Origin: JBDXHU01 sp039989475
GTDB taxonomy: Bacteria > Pseudomonadota > Gammaproteobacteria > Pseudomonadales > Halieaceae
Assembly (NCBI GenBank): GCA_039989475.1
Contig: JBDXHU010000013.1
Span: forward strand, 62,001-126,000
Length of the DNA: 64,000 nt
Direction of reading: 5' to 3'
The first letter of the stretch is position 1; each line of letters begins with the position of its first letter. Position numbers and translations under genes: made by a program. Below the pieces are notes generated by a model, which had not been told where the DNA came from, did no database searches, and saw nothing but the letters and a program-made list of their open reading frames with translations. Positions 32,216 to 40,510 of this stretch are shown piece by piece.

Positions 32216-32805
32216 GTTGTAAAGCTACCGAACAGGGTTTGGTCAATCAATTTGCAGAGACAGTGCACGATCATCGTTTGCATTTCAACTATACGCGCCG
32301 GGCTGTTCGTGGAGACGTAGATTTCTATGTCCTCCGGAAGCATCAGGCTGGATACGTCGGTGCAATCTCCACCACTTAAGAGTATGACAACCATATCGCG
32401 CTCATGTGCCGCACGAATTGCCTGAATTATGCTGCCATTGCCGTCACCGGCGGCCACGGCCAGCAGCACATCCCCGCCCTGGCCCAGAGCGCGCACCTGG
32501 CGTGAGTAGATTTCATTGGTCGCTGCCGTGGCGATTGCCGACAGCGTGGCGCCGTCCCCACTCAGGCACAGGGCCGGCAGAGCAGGTCGTTCCTGTTCGA
32601 AGCGGTGAATCATGCCGGCACTGAAAATCTGGGACACGGCGGCACCAGGTCCATTGCCGCAACAGAGAATCTTGTTTTCGCCCAGCAGCGCCTGCGAGCA
32701 GGCGTTGACAGAGCGCTCCAGTGGTTCAGCCAGGGTGTCGACCGAGACAGAAATCAGCTCGATCACCTGCTGGAAGTCTTCAGCTATAGAATCGTAGGTG
32801 TCCAT
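32212..32805 (-). CDS. diaA: DnaA-initiator-associating protein, SIS domain
   Basis: 197 residues with the SIS fold: ILCCGNGPGAAVSQIFSAGM and GDVLLAVAAGDGNGSIIQAI, then VILLSGGD. DiaA forms tetramers that help DnaA assemble at the origin. The usual sugar-phosphate site residues are partly changed, as is common for DiaA. Conserved position between yraN and dolP. Confidence 0.92.
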   Translation of the reverse strand: MDTYDSIAEDFQQVIELISVSVDTLAEPLERSVNACSQALLGENKILCCGNGPGAAVSQIFSAGMIHRFEQERPALPALCLSGDGATLSAIATAATNEIYSRQVRALGQGGDVLLAVAAGDGNGSIIQAIRAAHERDMVVILLSGGDCTDVSSLMLPEDIEIYVSTNSPARIVEMQTMIVHCLCKLIDQTLFGSFTT

Positions 32806-32808
32806 GGT

Positions 32809-33165
32809 TTACATCGTAATGGCGTTCTTAAGCCATTGTATCCCATCTTCTTGTCCGGGTTGCCCCGCTGAGATGGCAATTACGTCAAAGCGACAAGGTC
32901 GCTTGTCTGACCAGCCACGGCGCTGTAGGTAAAGCTGCGCGGTACGCCACAGGCGACGCTGCTTGGCGTGGGTTACCGACGCCGCCGCAGAGGCGTAGTG
33001 CTGCTGGCGGCGAAAGCGCACCTCAACGAACACGAGTGCCTTGCCATCACTGCAGATGAGGTCTATTTCACCCAGCTTGCAGCGGTAGTTTCTCTCCAGG
33101 ATTTCCAGTCCAGCCCCGAGTAGCATTTGCGCTGCCTGGTCTTCGTAAACTTGTCCCTTGTTCAT
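32809..33165 (-). CDS. yraN: UPF0102 family nuclease-like protein YraN
   Basis: 118 residues from the ATG at 33165; the open frame extends upstream into lpoA without similarity. Carries the restriction-nuclease-like core GEIDLICSDGKALVFVEVRF. Family function is not settled; a Holliday-junction-resolvase-like fold is known. It lies 3 bp from diaA and 25 bp from lpoA. Confidence 0.9.
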   Translation of the reverse strand: MNKGQVYEDQAAQMLLGAGLEILERNYRCKLGEIDLICSDGKALVFVEVRFRRQQHYASAAASVTHAKQRRLWRTAQLYLQRRGWSDKRPCRFDVIAISAGQPGQEDGIQWLKNAITM

Positions 33166-33190
33166 GCGGCCGACCTCCCTGTCGTCCTCG

Positions 33191-35062
33191 CTACAATGCT
33201 TGCGGTACCCCGCTGCGTATCTGCGCCGGTACCAGTTCGCGGTGGACGCGGCCCATGGCGTCCATATTGAGCAGGCCGGTATTGCCGCGGATTCGGTTTC
33301 CCGGGGCCTCGGCAAATTGTTGTAAACGCCAATTGAGCATGAACGCGTCGGCGCCGAGCGCATGCATTCGAGACTGCAGGTCCAGCCCGCCGCCCTTGGC
33401 CAGCGCAGTTTGTAGCCTGCCTGTGGGATCGAGCAGCCAGGGTATCTCCAGCAGCCTGATGCCGTTCAGGTCGCGGTCTCGCTGCGCGTCGCGACGACCA
33501 CTGAAAATGTGCGAAGTCGAGTACACCGGCAGGTCGGCAGCGTAATGAAATGCTATCAGGGGCTTGATCGAGCGCGCATCCTGTGGGGTTTCGCTGAGCA
33601 GGAACACGATATCGAGATCTTTCCGGCGCCTTGGTGAAAACTCGGCGGATTCAGCCATAAGCTGGTTAATACGGCGGGCCCTGGATTCACTGTCGGCAAG
33701 GTTGAGCGCGGCTTTCAGTTCGCTTGAGTAATCGGCCTGTCCGCTGAAGCTTGCAATCGCCTGGATCTCGCCCTCCAGGTCGGTCCACTGCTGTACCAGG
33801 GCATCACTCATACGCTGCCCCCATTCTCCCTGGGGTCGAATCAGCAGGGCCTTGCGCGCGCCCCTGGCATAGGCGATTCGCGCTAATTGCCGGGCTTCAT
33901 CGACCGAAGCCAGGCCCAGTTGTACGGGAATCGGCTCTGGTACAGTCGGCTGTGGCAGCCAGGTCAGGGTCATTAGCGGCACCGTCTGTTCAGCCCTTGG
34001 CTGCCATAGCAGCAGGTCCTCCGGCGCCATCGGTCCGATCACCAGTTCTGCACCGGCGCTGACCGCAGTGGCATAGGCCGCATTGATATCTTCGAATTCC
34101 GAGCTGTCCATGACCATAAGCTCCTGCTCTGGCCAACCGCGCTGTCGCGCTTCGAACTGGGCGGCCAGGTAGCCCTCCAGTAAAGCCCGGCCCCGTTCCT
34201 GTTGGCCGCCGCCCAGGGGTAGCAACAGGGCAATACGCGTGGGCAGGCTGGTGGCGCTGGAGCCCAGCACGCCCAGGCCGCCGGGCAAGTTGCTGTTGGC
34301 GCTGTGTTGGGGGTGTCGCTGGCGCCAGAAATCGAGCTCTGCTATTTGCACGTCTGGACTGTCCATGACCTGGGCAGCCACGAGAGCCAGTTCCAGCCAG
34401 CCACGCCAATTCTGAGAGCTGCTTACCCTTCGCGCCGCATCAAGCTGGTCCTGCGGGGTGCGTTGCAGGTTATCCCAGATGAATACCTCAAGTTGCTGGC
34501 GCCAGCCTTCGTCCTCACTGCTCAACAACATGCCGTCTGCACTGGCCGCCGCCGCTAGCGGTCCCTGGGTAGCCAGTAGCAAGCGCAGTTGCCAGCGTGC
34601 CAATAACTGTTGCAGCCCGGGGTCTTCTGGCTCCGGCAACAGCAGGCCACGCTGCAGTGTCGCCAGCGCCAGCGCCGTATCCCCGGCCAGGTAATGTAGT
34701 TCGGTTTCTATCAGAACCACTTGAGTGCGCTCGGTGGCACTCAGCTTGCTGTCGTCGATATCCCTGAGTATGCTGGCCGCAGGCAGTAACTGGCGGTCCT
34801 GCAGCAGTTGCTGTGCCTCAAGCAAGCGCGCTCCGTAAATACTTTCGGGGTCGCTAATGGGCAGTGGTGTGCTTATTTCGCCCTCGACCGGTGTGTCGAC
34901 AGTGGTAGTTCTGTCTATGTCTTGCTGTGCACAGGCACTCAGCAGCAGACCCAGGGCCAGCCCCGACCATGTGCGCCCCCATTGCCAACAGGGCTTTGAA
35001 TCTGGGTTTAAGTTGCCTGGGGAGTTTTTCAGGCATATTTTCGGGTACATTTTCTGGTACAT
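33191..35062 (-). CDS. lpoA: Penicillin-binding-protein activator LpoA
   Basis: About 623 residues. Lipobox LLLSACAQQ with the lipid-bearing Cys ~44 residues from the ATG at 35062, then a TPR-like helical N-terminal domain and a C-terminal periplasmic-binding-protein-like domain (RIALLLPLGGGQQERGRALL). LpoA is an outer-membrane lipoprotein that activates PBP1A from outside. The start is uncertain: GTG at 35083 and ATG at 35050 are alternatives, and all give an unusually long basic stretch before the hydrophobic core. Divergent from rsmI, as in E. coli. Confidence 0.92.
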   Translation of the reverse strand: MYQKMYPKICLKNSPGNLNPDSKPCWQWGRTWSGLALGLLLSACAQQDIDRTTTVDTPVEGEISTPLPISDPESIYGARLLEAQQLLQDRQLLPAASILRDIDDSKLSATERTQVVLIETELHYLAGDTALALATLQRGLLLPEPEDPGLQQLLARWQLRLLLATQGPLAAAASADGMLLSSEDEGWRQQLEVFIWDNLQRTPQDQLDAARRVSSSQNWRGWLELALVAAQVMDSPDVQIAELDFWRQRHPQHSANSNLPGGLGVLGSSATSLPTRIALLLPLGGGQQERGRALLEGYLAAQFEARQRGWPEQELMVMDSSEFEDINAAYATAVSAGAELVIGPMAPEDLLLWQPRAEQTVPLMTLTWLPQPTVPEPIPVQLGLASVDEARQLARIAYARGARKALLIRPQGEWGQRMSDALVQQWTDLEGEIQAIASFSGQADYSSELKAALNLADSESRARRINQLMAESAEFSPRRRKDLDIVFLLSETPQDARSIKPLIAFHYAADLPVYSTSHIFSGRRDAQRDRDLNGIRLLEIPWLLDPTGRLQTALAKGGGLDLQSRMHALGADAFMLNWRLQQFAEAPGNRIRGNTGLLNMDAMGRVHRELVPAQIRSGVPQAL

Positions 35063-35091
35063 CGGGCCTATTACGCACAACACGGAGATTT

Positions 35092-35919
35092 ATGGAAAGC
35101 GGTCTGTATGTGGTAGCCACACCGATTGGCAACCTGGGTGACATGGTACCCCGAGCTGTAGAAGTTCTACAATCGGCGGACCTTATCGCTGCTGAGGATA
35201 CCCGTCACAGCGCGCCCCTGCTCAAGCATTTTTCCATCGAAACGCCCATGATTGCTTACCACGATCACAGTGATGAGGCGGCGCTGGCGCGTATCGGCCG
35301 CTGTATAGAAGAGGGCGGTGCGGTGGCCCTGATCTCCGACGCAGGCACCCCATTGATCTCAGACCCCGGCTATCGCCTGTTGCGCCATGCCCATGAACAG
35401 CAATGGTTGGTAGTGCCGATTCCGGGCGCCAGCGCAGTGATAGCGGCCTTGTCCGTGGCTGGCCTGGCGACCGACCGCTTTCGCTTTGAAGGCTTTCTGC
35501 CCGCCCGGGCGTCGGCAAGGCGGGCGCGCTTCGAAGAACTGGCAATGGAACCGGTTACCCTGGTGTTCTACGAGGCGCCACATCGTTTGCTGGAGTCACT
35601 GAGCGATATGCGAGAGGTGTTTGGTACGGCGCGTCTGGCGGTGCTTGCCCGCGAGTTGACCAAGACCTTTGAGACCGTATTGCGCGCGCCGCTGGCCGAA
35701 CTGGTGCAGCAGGTAGAGGCTGACAGCAACCAGTGCCGAGGCGAGTGTGTGGTGCTGGTGGAAGGCGCAGCGGCTGCGGATGCTGAAATAAGTCCGGAAA
35801 TAGATCGTCTGCTGGTATTGCTGGCCGCGGCAATGCCGCCGCGCAAGGCCGCCGGGGTGGTTGCCGAGGCCTTCGGGATGCGCAAAAACCTGCTGTACGA
35901 ACACCTCATTTCCCGCTAG
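35092..35919 (+). CDS. rsmI: 16S rRNA (cytidine1402-2'-O)-methyltransferase
   Basis: 275 residues from the ATG at 35092 (GGAG upstream). An earlier in-frame codon exists, but the family starts at SGLYVVATPIGNLGDM. Tetrapyrrole-methylase fold with AEDTRHSAPLLKHF, SDAGTPLISDPGYRL and PGASAVIAALS. It methylates the 2'-O of C1402; the partner N4-methylase rsmH is also in this window. Confidence 0.96.
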   Translation: MESGLYVVATPIGNLGDMVPRAVEVLQSADLIAAEDTRHSAPLLKHFSIETPMIAYHDHSDEAALARIGRCIEEGGAVALISDAGTPLISDPGYRLLRHAHEQQWLVVPIPGASAVIAALSVAGLATDRFRFEGFLPARASARRARFEELAMEPVTLVFYEAPHRLLESLSDMREVFGTARLAVLARELTKTFETVLRAPLAELVQQVEADSNQCRGECVVLVEGAAAADAEISPEIDRLLVLLAAAMPPRKAAGVVAEAFGMRKNLLYEHLISR

Positions 35920-35927
35920 TCTTGCGC

Positions 35928-36272
35928 GCGGAGTTGGTCAGGCGATCGCTGTGTACCTCGGTACGCGGAGGAAAGTCCGGGCTCCATAGGGCAGAGTGCC
36001 AGGTAACTCCTGGGGGGCGTGAGCCTACGGATAGTGCAACAGAAAGGAAACCGCCTGCAGCAATGCGGGTAAGGGTGAAAAGGTGCGGTAAGAGCGCACC
36101 GCGCGGCTGGTAACAGGCGTGGCGATGGTAAACCCCACTCGGAGCAAGACCAAATAGGAATCCTGAGCTGTGGCCCACAGTGGATTCGGGTAGGTCGCTA
36201 CAGGCAGGCGGTGACGCCTGTCGCAGATGAATGATCGTCCACGACAGAACCCGGCTTATCGACCGACTCTTT
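35928..36272 (+). ncRNA. rnpB: RNase P RNA, class A
   Basis: Begins about 10 bases after the rsmI stop. The P1 helix is seen as GAGTTGGTC (35931) pairing with GACCGACTC near 36261-36269. The conserved core GAGGAAAGTCCGGGCTCC lies near 35966-35983, and AGAACCCGGCTTATCG near the 3' end. Ribozyme that trims tRNA 5' leaders. No clear hairpin-plus-T terminator follows; a TTTATTTTAAAA stretch comes next, then the 67-bp repeats. Confidence 0.96.
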
Positions 36273-36281
36273 ATTTTAAAA

Positions 36282-36750
36282 CCGCTAGTGGTTCCCGCTC
36301 TGTAGGTGGGGCGGAGGCGCTAGCCGGCCATCGGCGCAGTGTGCCTCGCCGCTAGTGGTTCCCGCTCTGTAGGTGGGGCGGAGGCGCTAGCCGGCCATCG
36401 GCGCAGTGTGCCTCGCCGCTAGTGGTTCCCGCTCTGTAGGTGGAGCGGAGGCGCCAGGCGGCCATCGGCGCAGTGTGCCTCGCCGCTAGTGGTTCCCGCT
36501 CTGTAGGTGGAGTGGAGGCGCTAGCCGGCCATCGGCGCAGTGTGCCTCGCCGCTAGTGGTTCCCGCTCTGTAGGTGGGGTGGAGGCGCCAGGCGGCCGTT
36601 GGCGCATTGGGTCTGGCCGCTAGTGGTCCCCGCTCTGTAGGTGGGGCGGAGGCGCCAGGCGGCCTTGGGCGCATTAAGCCAGGCAGATAGCCGCGTTAAG
36701 CCTGATCGCTGGCGTCTCCAGTCCTGTAGAAAGGGCGGAGGCGCTCGCCC
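36282..36750 (+). repeat. 67-bp tandem repeat array downstream of rnpB
   Basis: Six copies start at 36282, 36349, 36416, 36483, 36550 and 36617, each exactly 67 bp, followed by a degenerate seventh to about 36750. Units begin CCGCTAGTGGTTCCCGCTC. They carry one of two inner variants: GCTAGCCGGCC in copies 1, 2 and 4, GCCAGGCGGCC in copies 3, 5 and 6. Within each full unit CCGCTC and G(A/G)G(C/T)GG can pair as a 6-bp stem around an 8-base loop. Not a CRISPR array: there are no unique spacers. No convincing gene inside. Confidence 0.95.
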
Positions 36751-37004
36751 AACTGATATTCACTCATCTCTCCCCAATATGCATTGATTTGTCGGCAAAA
36801 GGGGTTTTTAGATGAATATGGAATAAAAAACATAGTCTATAATGCAAAAATAATTTCCAAGTTAAAGTAAACTGTCAGCTTAGGAGTATATGAGGCTGTT
36901 TTGTTGATCTTTTTGCCCCGAAATAAGCCCTCTCCCAGCCTCGAAATATCCCCTAAAAATCGCGTAATCTACTGAAATTCCAGCATTTTTTCCTGTTGCC
37001 CGGC
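36751..37004. other. AT-rich intergenic region before the dcw promoter
   Basis: 254 bases, much richer in A and T than the surroundings. A TATAAT at 36838-36843 has no good -35 partner. No gene or stable hairpin seen. It may help regulate the dcw cluster from a distance. Confidence 0.5.
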
Positions 37005-37034
37005 TTGACAGTTTTAGTCCTGCGTCCCTATAGT
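37005..37034 (+). promoter_or_regulatory. Sigma-70 promoter of the dcw cluster (Pmra)
   Basis: Perfect TTGACA at 37005-37010 and TATAGT at 37029-37034, 18-bp spacer. Transcription would start near 37041, directly at the MraZ box. Confidence 0.82.
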
Positions 37035-37043
37035 GTCGAAAAG

Positions 37044-37068
37044 TGGGAATAAGTGGGTTTTTTTGGCT
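37044..37068 (+). promoter_or_regulatory. MraZ-binding box
   Basis: TGGGA (37044), TGGGT (37054) and TGGCT (37064), separated by exactly 5 bases each. This is the three-repeat arrangement to which MraZ binds to repress its own operon; the third repeat is one base off. It overlaps the expected transcription start. Confidence 0.8.
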
Positions 37069-37109
37069 TTCGGTGGTTTGTGGAAGTCGGCTTGTGGGGA
37101 TGCATGACA

Positions 37110-37565
37110 ATGTTTCGCGGTGTGCAACATATCAACATGGACGCCAAGGGTAGGCTGGCTATGCCGGCTCGCCAGCGTGAGCCGTTGTTGAGCCAGTGCG
37201 ATGGACAACTGGTTGCCACCATTGATACCCAATCCCAGTGCCTCTTCATTTACCCACTGCCCGAGTGGGAAAAAATCGAGCGTGATATTCAGGACCTGCC
37301 AGCACTCAATCCGGCGGTAAAGAGATTCCAGCGCCTGGTCATTGGCTATGCCACTGATCTGGAGCTGGACAGTAACGGTCGCATGCTGTTGCCCGCACCA
37401 CTGCGTGAATATGCCCAGCTGGAGAAGAAGCTGGTGTTGGTAGGCCAGGGCAAGAAGCTGGAATTGTGGTCTGAAGACCTGTGGCTGGCGGAGCGCGAGA
37501 AGGCGCTGGCGGAGTCCGGACCGACGGCCGAGCTACCCAATGAATTGATGTCCTTGACCCTGTAG
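37110..37565 (+). CDS. mraZ: Transcriptional regulator MraZ
   Basis: 151 residues from the ATG at 37110, with GGGGA 9 bp upstream and the canonical MFRGVQHINMDAKGRLAMP start; another ATG lies two codons earlier. Two AbrB-like halves, the second with LELDSNGRMLLPAPLREYA. MraZ forms a ring that binds TGGG repeats and represses the dcw operon. First gene of the cluster. Confidence 0.95.
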   Translation: MFRGVQHINMDAKGRLAMPARQREPLLSQCDGQLVATIDTQSQCLFIYPLPEWEKIERDIQDLPALNPAVKRFQRLVIGYATDLELDSNGRMLLPAPLREYAQLEKKLVLVGQGKKLELWSEDLWLAEREKALAESGPTAELPNELMSLTL

Positions 37566-37575
37566 GCGCGGGGGC

Positions 37576-38493
37576 ATGCATCAGACAGTTTTGTTGCGAG
37601 AGGCGGTTACGGCTCTGGTGACTGAGCGGAACGGCTACTACGTCGACGGTACTTTTGGGCGTGGTGGTCACAGCCGCGAGATTCTTTCAGTGCTGGGCGA
37701 GGAGGGGCACCTCTTGGCAGTAGATAAGGATCTGGAGGCGATCGAGGTCGCCCGGGGTTTAAAGGAGAGTGAAGGGCGGTTCGATTTCGAACATGGTTCC
37801 TTCGCTCAGCTTCCCCATCAACTGCGTCGCATGGGGATCGGCGCAGTTGATGGCATTTTATTGGACCTGGGGGTTTCCAGCCCTCAACTGGACGATGGAG
37901 AGCGGGGATTCTCGTTTACTCATGATGGCCCATTGGATATGCGTATGGACACCAGCCGCGGGCAGACTGCAGCGGAGTGGCTGGCGCAGGCTGCTCATGG
38001 AGAGATTGCCAGCGTGTTGCGTGAATACGGTGAAGAGCGTCATGCAGGGCGTATCGCCAGCGCAATCCTGCGTGCTCGCGATGAACGGCCCCTGCAGACT
38101 ACAGCTCAGCTGGCCAGGGTCGTTGCAGAAGCGAACCCCAGTTGGGAGAAGCACAAGCATCCCGCCACTCGGGCCTTCCAGGGTATTCGCATCTGGATCA
38201 ACCGTGAGCTACAGGATCTTGAGGAGTTTCTCGATGCGGCTGTGCCGCTACTCAAGCCGGGTGGCCGCCTGGTGATTATCAGTTTCCACTCCCTGGAGGA
38301 CCGTATCGTCAAGCGCTTCATTCGACGCATGGCGCGGGGCGAGGATTTGCCGCGGGGTGTGCCGGTGACCGATGCTCAGTTGCAGCGTCACTTGCGACCT
38401 GTAGGCAAGGCGATCAAGGCGTCCGCTGCAGAGCTGGACCAGAACCCGCGTGCTCGTAGCGCAGTGATGCGGGTAGCGGAGAAGCTGCCATGA
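37576..38493 (+). CDS. rsmH: 16S rRNA (cytosine1402-N4)-methyltransferase
   Basis: 305 residues. SAM-binding YVDGTFGRGGHSREIL, DLGVSSPQLDDGERGFSF and ISFHSLEDRIVKRF are family signatures. Methylates N4 of C1402, complementing RsmI. Overlaps ftsL by 4 bp. Confidence 0.97.
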   Translation: MHQTVLLREAVTALVTERNGYYVDGTFGRGGHSREILSVLGEEGHLLAVDKDLEAIEVARGLKESEGRFDFEHGSFAQLPHQLRRMGIGAVDGILLDLGVSSPQLDDGERGFSFTHDGPLDMRMDTSRGQTAAEWLAQAAHGEIASVLREYGEERHAGRIASAILRARDERPLQTTAQLARVVAEANPSWEKHKHPATRAFQGIRIWINRELQDLEEFLDAAVPLLKPGGRLVIISFHSLEDRIVKRFIRRMARGEDLPRGVPVTDAQLQRHLRPVGKAIKASAAELDQNPRARSAVMRVAEKLP

Positions 38494-38777
38494 TGCCGCG
38501 CCTGAACGATCTGGGCTGGCCCCTGCTCAACCTGGTGTTGGTGGCTGCCGTGCTGGCAAGCACGGTTTCCATTATCAAGACCTCGCATCGCTGTCGCCAA
38601 ATGTATGCCCAGTTGCAGGCCCTGGAAAGTGGCCAGTGGGATATGCAGGAGCAATGGGGGCGGCTGCTGCTGGAGCAGAGTACCTGGGCAGCCCATCACC
38701 GGGTGGAACGACTGGCGCGCAAGGAGCTGGGTATGCGTCTGCCAGAGGCAGCTGAATTGCAGGTGGTACTGCCATGA
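38490..38777 (+). CDS. ftsL: Cell division protein FtsL
   Basis: 95 residues: one membrane helix (LLNLVLVAAVLASTVSII) and a periplasmic coiled-coil/leucine-rich part. With FtsB and FtsQ it activates septal wall synthesis by FtsW-FtsI. Identified mainly by size, topology and position between rsmH and ftsI, with 4-bp overlaps on both sides. Confidence 0.92.
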   Translation: MMPRLNDLGWPLLNLVLVAAVLASTVSIIKTSHRCRQMYAQLQALESGQWDMQEQWGRLLLEQSTWAAHHRVERLARKELGMRLPEAAELQVVLP

Positions 38778-40510
38778 AGCGCGCACAATACATCCCGGTT
38801 TTGCCCTGGCGCGGCCACCTTATGGCCACGCTTGTCGTCCTATTATTCAGTCTCTTGTTATTGCGGGTACTCAGCCTGCAGGTGTTGGAGAGTGATCGTG
38901 GCTATGCCTTCTTGCAGGACCAGGGAGCGGCGCGCTATGTACGCAGCGCTGAAATACCCGCTTATCGGGGAATTGTTTCGGACCGCAGGGGCGAGCCGCT
39001 GGCAGTCAGCACACCGGTTATCAGTATCTGGGCAAATCCACGCGAGCTCGCAAAATCCGGCCGCATCGCAGAGCTCGCGACGGCCATGGGCCTGGATGGC
39101 ACCGAGCTGGAGCAGCGCGTCAAGCGTTACTCAAACAAGGAATTCATGTACCTGAAGCGACACCTGACCCCGCCCGCAGCCCGCCGCATTCTGCAGCGAA
39201 AGGTGCCGGGAGTCGGTGGTAGACGCGAATACCAGCGCTATTATCCCGCTGGCGAAGTCGCGGCACACCTGGTGGGATTTACCAACCTGGACGATCACGG
39301 CATCGAAGGCATTGAGCTGGCCTACGATAGTTGGCTGCAGGGCGTACCCGGACGCAAGCAGGTGATCAAGGATCTATACGGCGAGGTCGTGCGCGATATT
39401 GGCGAGCTGCGTGCGGCCAGCCCAGGCAAGGATCTGCAACTCAGCATCGACCTGCGCCTGCAGTACCTGGCCCACCGGGAGTTGCAGCGCGCCATCGCCT
39501 CGAGCAAGGCCAGTGCCGGTACTGTGGTGACTCTCGATAGCCGTACCGGTGAAGTACTGGCACTGGTCAATCACCCGACCTATAACCCGAATGGGCGGCG
39601 CGGCATCAAGCCGGAGCAAACCCGCAATCGAGCGATTACCGATGTCTTTGAGCCGGGTTCGACCATGAAGCCCATTACCCTGGTGGCGGCTCTGGAAAGT
39701 GGCTTGTATACCCCTGACACAATCATCGATACCTCACCGGGGCAAATCAAGGTAGGCAGTAAAGTGCTGTTGGATCCCGTCAATTATGGCGCCATCAGTG
39801 TCGCCCGCGTGGTGGCCAAGTCCAGCCAGGTCGGCATCGTTAAAATGGCATTGAACCTGGATGAACAGGCGGTCTGGGGTACCTTCAATCGTTTTGGCCT
39901 GGGTGAAAACCCGGGTACCGGTTTCCCGGGTGAGAGTGCTGGTGTTCTGCCCTACCGGGAAAACTGGCGTCCCATTGAGCGGGTTACCCTTGCCTACGGC
40001 TATGGTCTGGCGGTGACGCCATTGCAGCTTGCGCGGGCCTATGGCGTTATCGCCAGTGGTGGCCGTTTGCTGACGCCCAGTTTGATCAAACAGGAATCCA
40101 GGCGCGTCGAGGCGAGGCAGGTTATTGCGCCGCGAGTGGCAGCCCAGGTCCTCGAGGTATTGCACGCTGTTACCGGTGCCGAGGGTACCGCGCGCGGTGC
40201 GCAGGTGGCCGGTTATACAGTTGCCGGCAAGACCGGTACAGCCCATAAGGTGGGCAGCGGTGGTTACGCGGATGATCGTTATCTTGCTTTCTTTGCGGGT
40301 ATAGCCCCGGCCAGCGAGCCACGCCTGGTCACCATTGTGCTGATCGATGAGCCCAAGGGTGACCATTACTATGGTGGTGAAGTGGCGGCCCCCGTATTCT
40401 CGCGCATCACGGCTGGTGCCCTGCGCCTGCTCAACGTGGTACCGGATGCGGTTCCGGCAGCTGCGGAGAGTGTGGCCCAGGATGGCAGACCCAAGGGGGG
40501 CGCCGCGTGA
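38774..40510 (+). CDS. ftsI: Septal peptidoglycan transpeptidase PBP3 (FtsI)
   Basis: 578 residues: a single N-terminal membrane helix (~17-36), a dimerisation domain starting IPAYRGIVSDRRGEPLA, and the transpeptidase domain. Active site Ser296 in EPGSTMKP, second motif Ser350-Ser351-Gln352, third motif Lys486-Thr-Gly in AGKTGTAHK. The second motif is normally Ser-x-Asn; Gln here is a notable change. Cross-links septal peptidoglycan with FtsW. Overlaps ftsL and murE by 4 bp. Confidence 0.96.
   Translation: MKRAQYIPVLPWRGHLMATLVVLLFSLLLLRVLSLQVLESDRGYAFLQDQGAARYVRSAEIPAYRGIVSDRRGEPLAVSTPVISIWANPRELAKSGRIAELATAMGLDGTELEQRVKRYSNKEFMYLKRHLTPPAARRILQRKVPGVGGRREYQRYYPAGEVAAHLVGFTNLDDHGIEGIELAYDSWLQGVPGRKQVIKDLYGEVVRDIGELRAASPGKDLQLSIDLRLQYLAHRELQRAIASSKASAGTVVTLDSRTGEVLALVNHPTYNPNGRRGIKPEQTRNRAITDVFEPGSTMKPITLVAALESGLYTPDTIIDTSPGQIKVGSKVLLDPVNYGAISVARVVAKSSQVGIVKMALNLDEQAVWGTFNRFGLGENPGTGFPGESAGVLPYRENWRPIERVTLAYGYGLAVTPLQLARAYGVIASGGRLLTPSLIKQESRRVEARQVIAPRVAAQVLEVLHAVTGAEGTARGAQVAGYTVAGKTGTAHKVGSGGYADDRYLAFFAGIAPASEPRLVTIVLIDEPKGDHYYGGEVAAPVFSRITAGALRLLNVVPDAVPAAAESVAQDGRPKGGAA

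Noticed and set aside
34927..35091. Upstream extension of rsmI
   Set aside because: It runs through the lpoA start region; the RsmI family begins at the ATG at 35092.
36486..36674. Minus-strand 62-codon open frame in the repeat array
   Set aside because: It is generated by the repeats themselves and has no ribosome site or family similarity.
36282..36750. Possible CRISPR array
   Set aside because: Units are 67 bp and directly abut with no unique spacers; no cas genes nearby.
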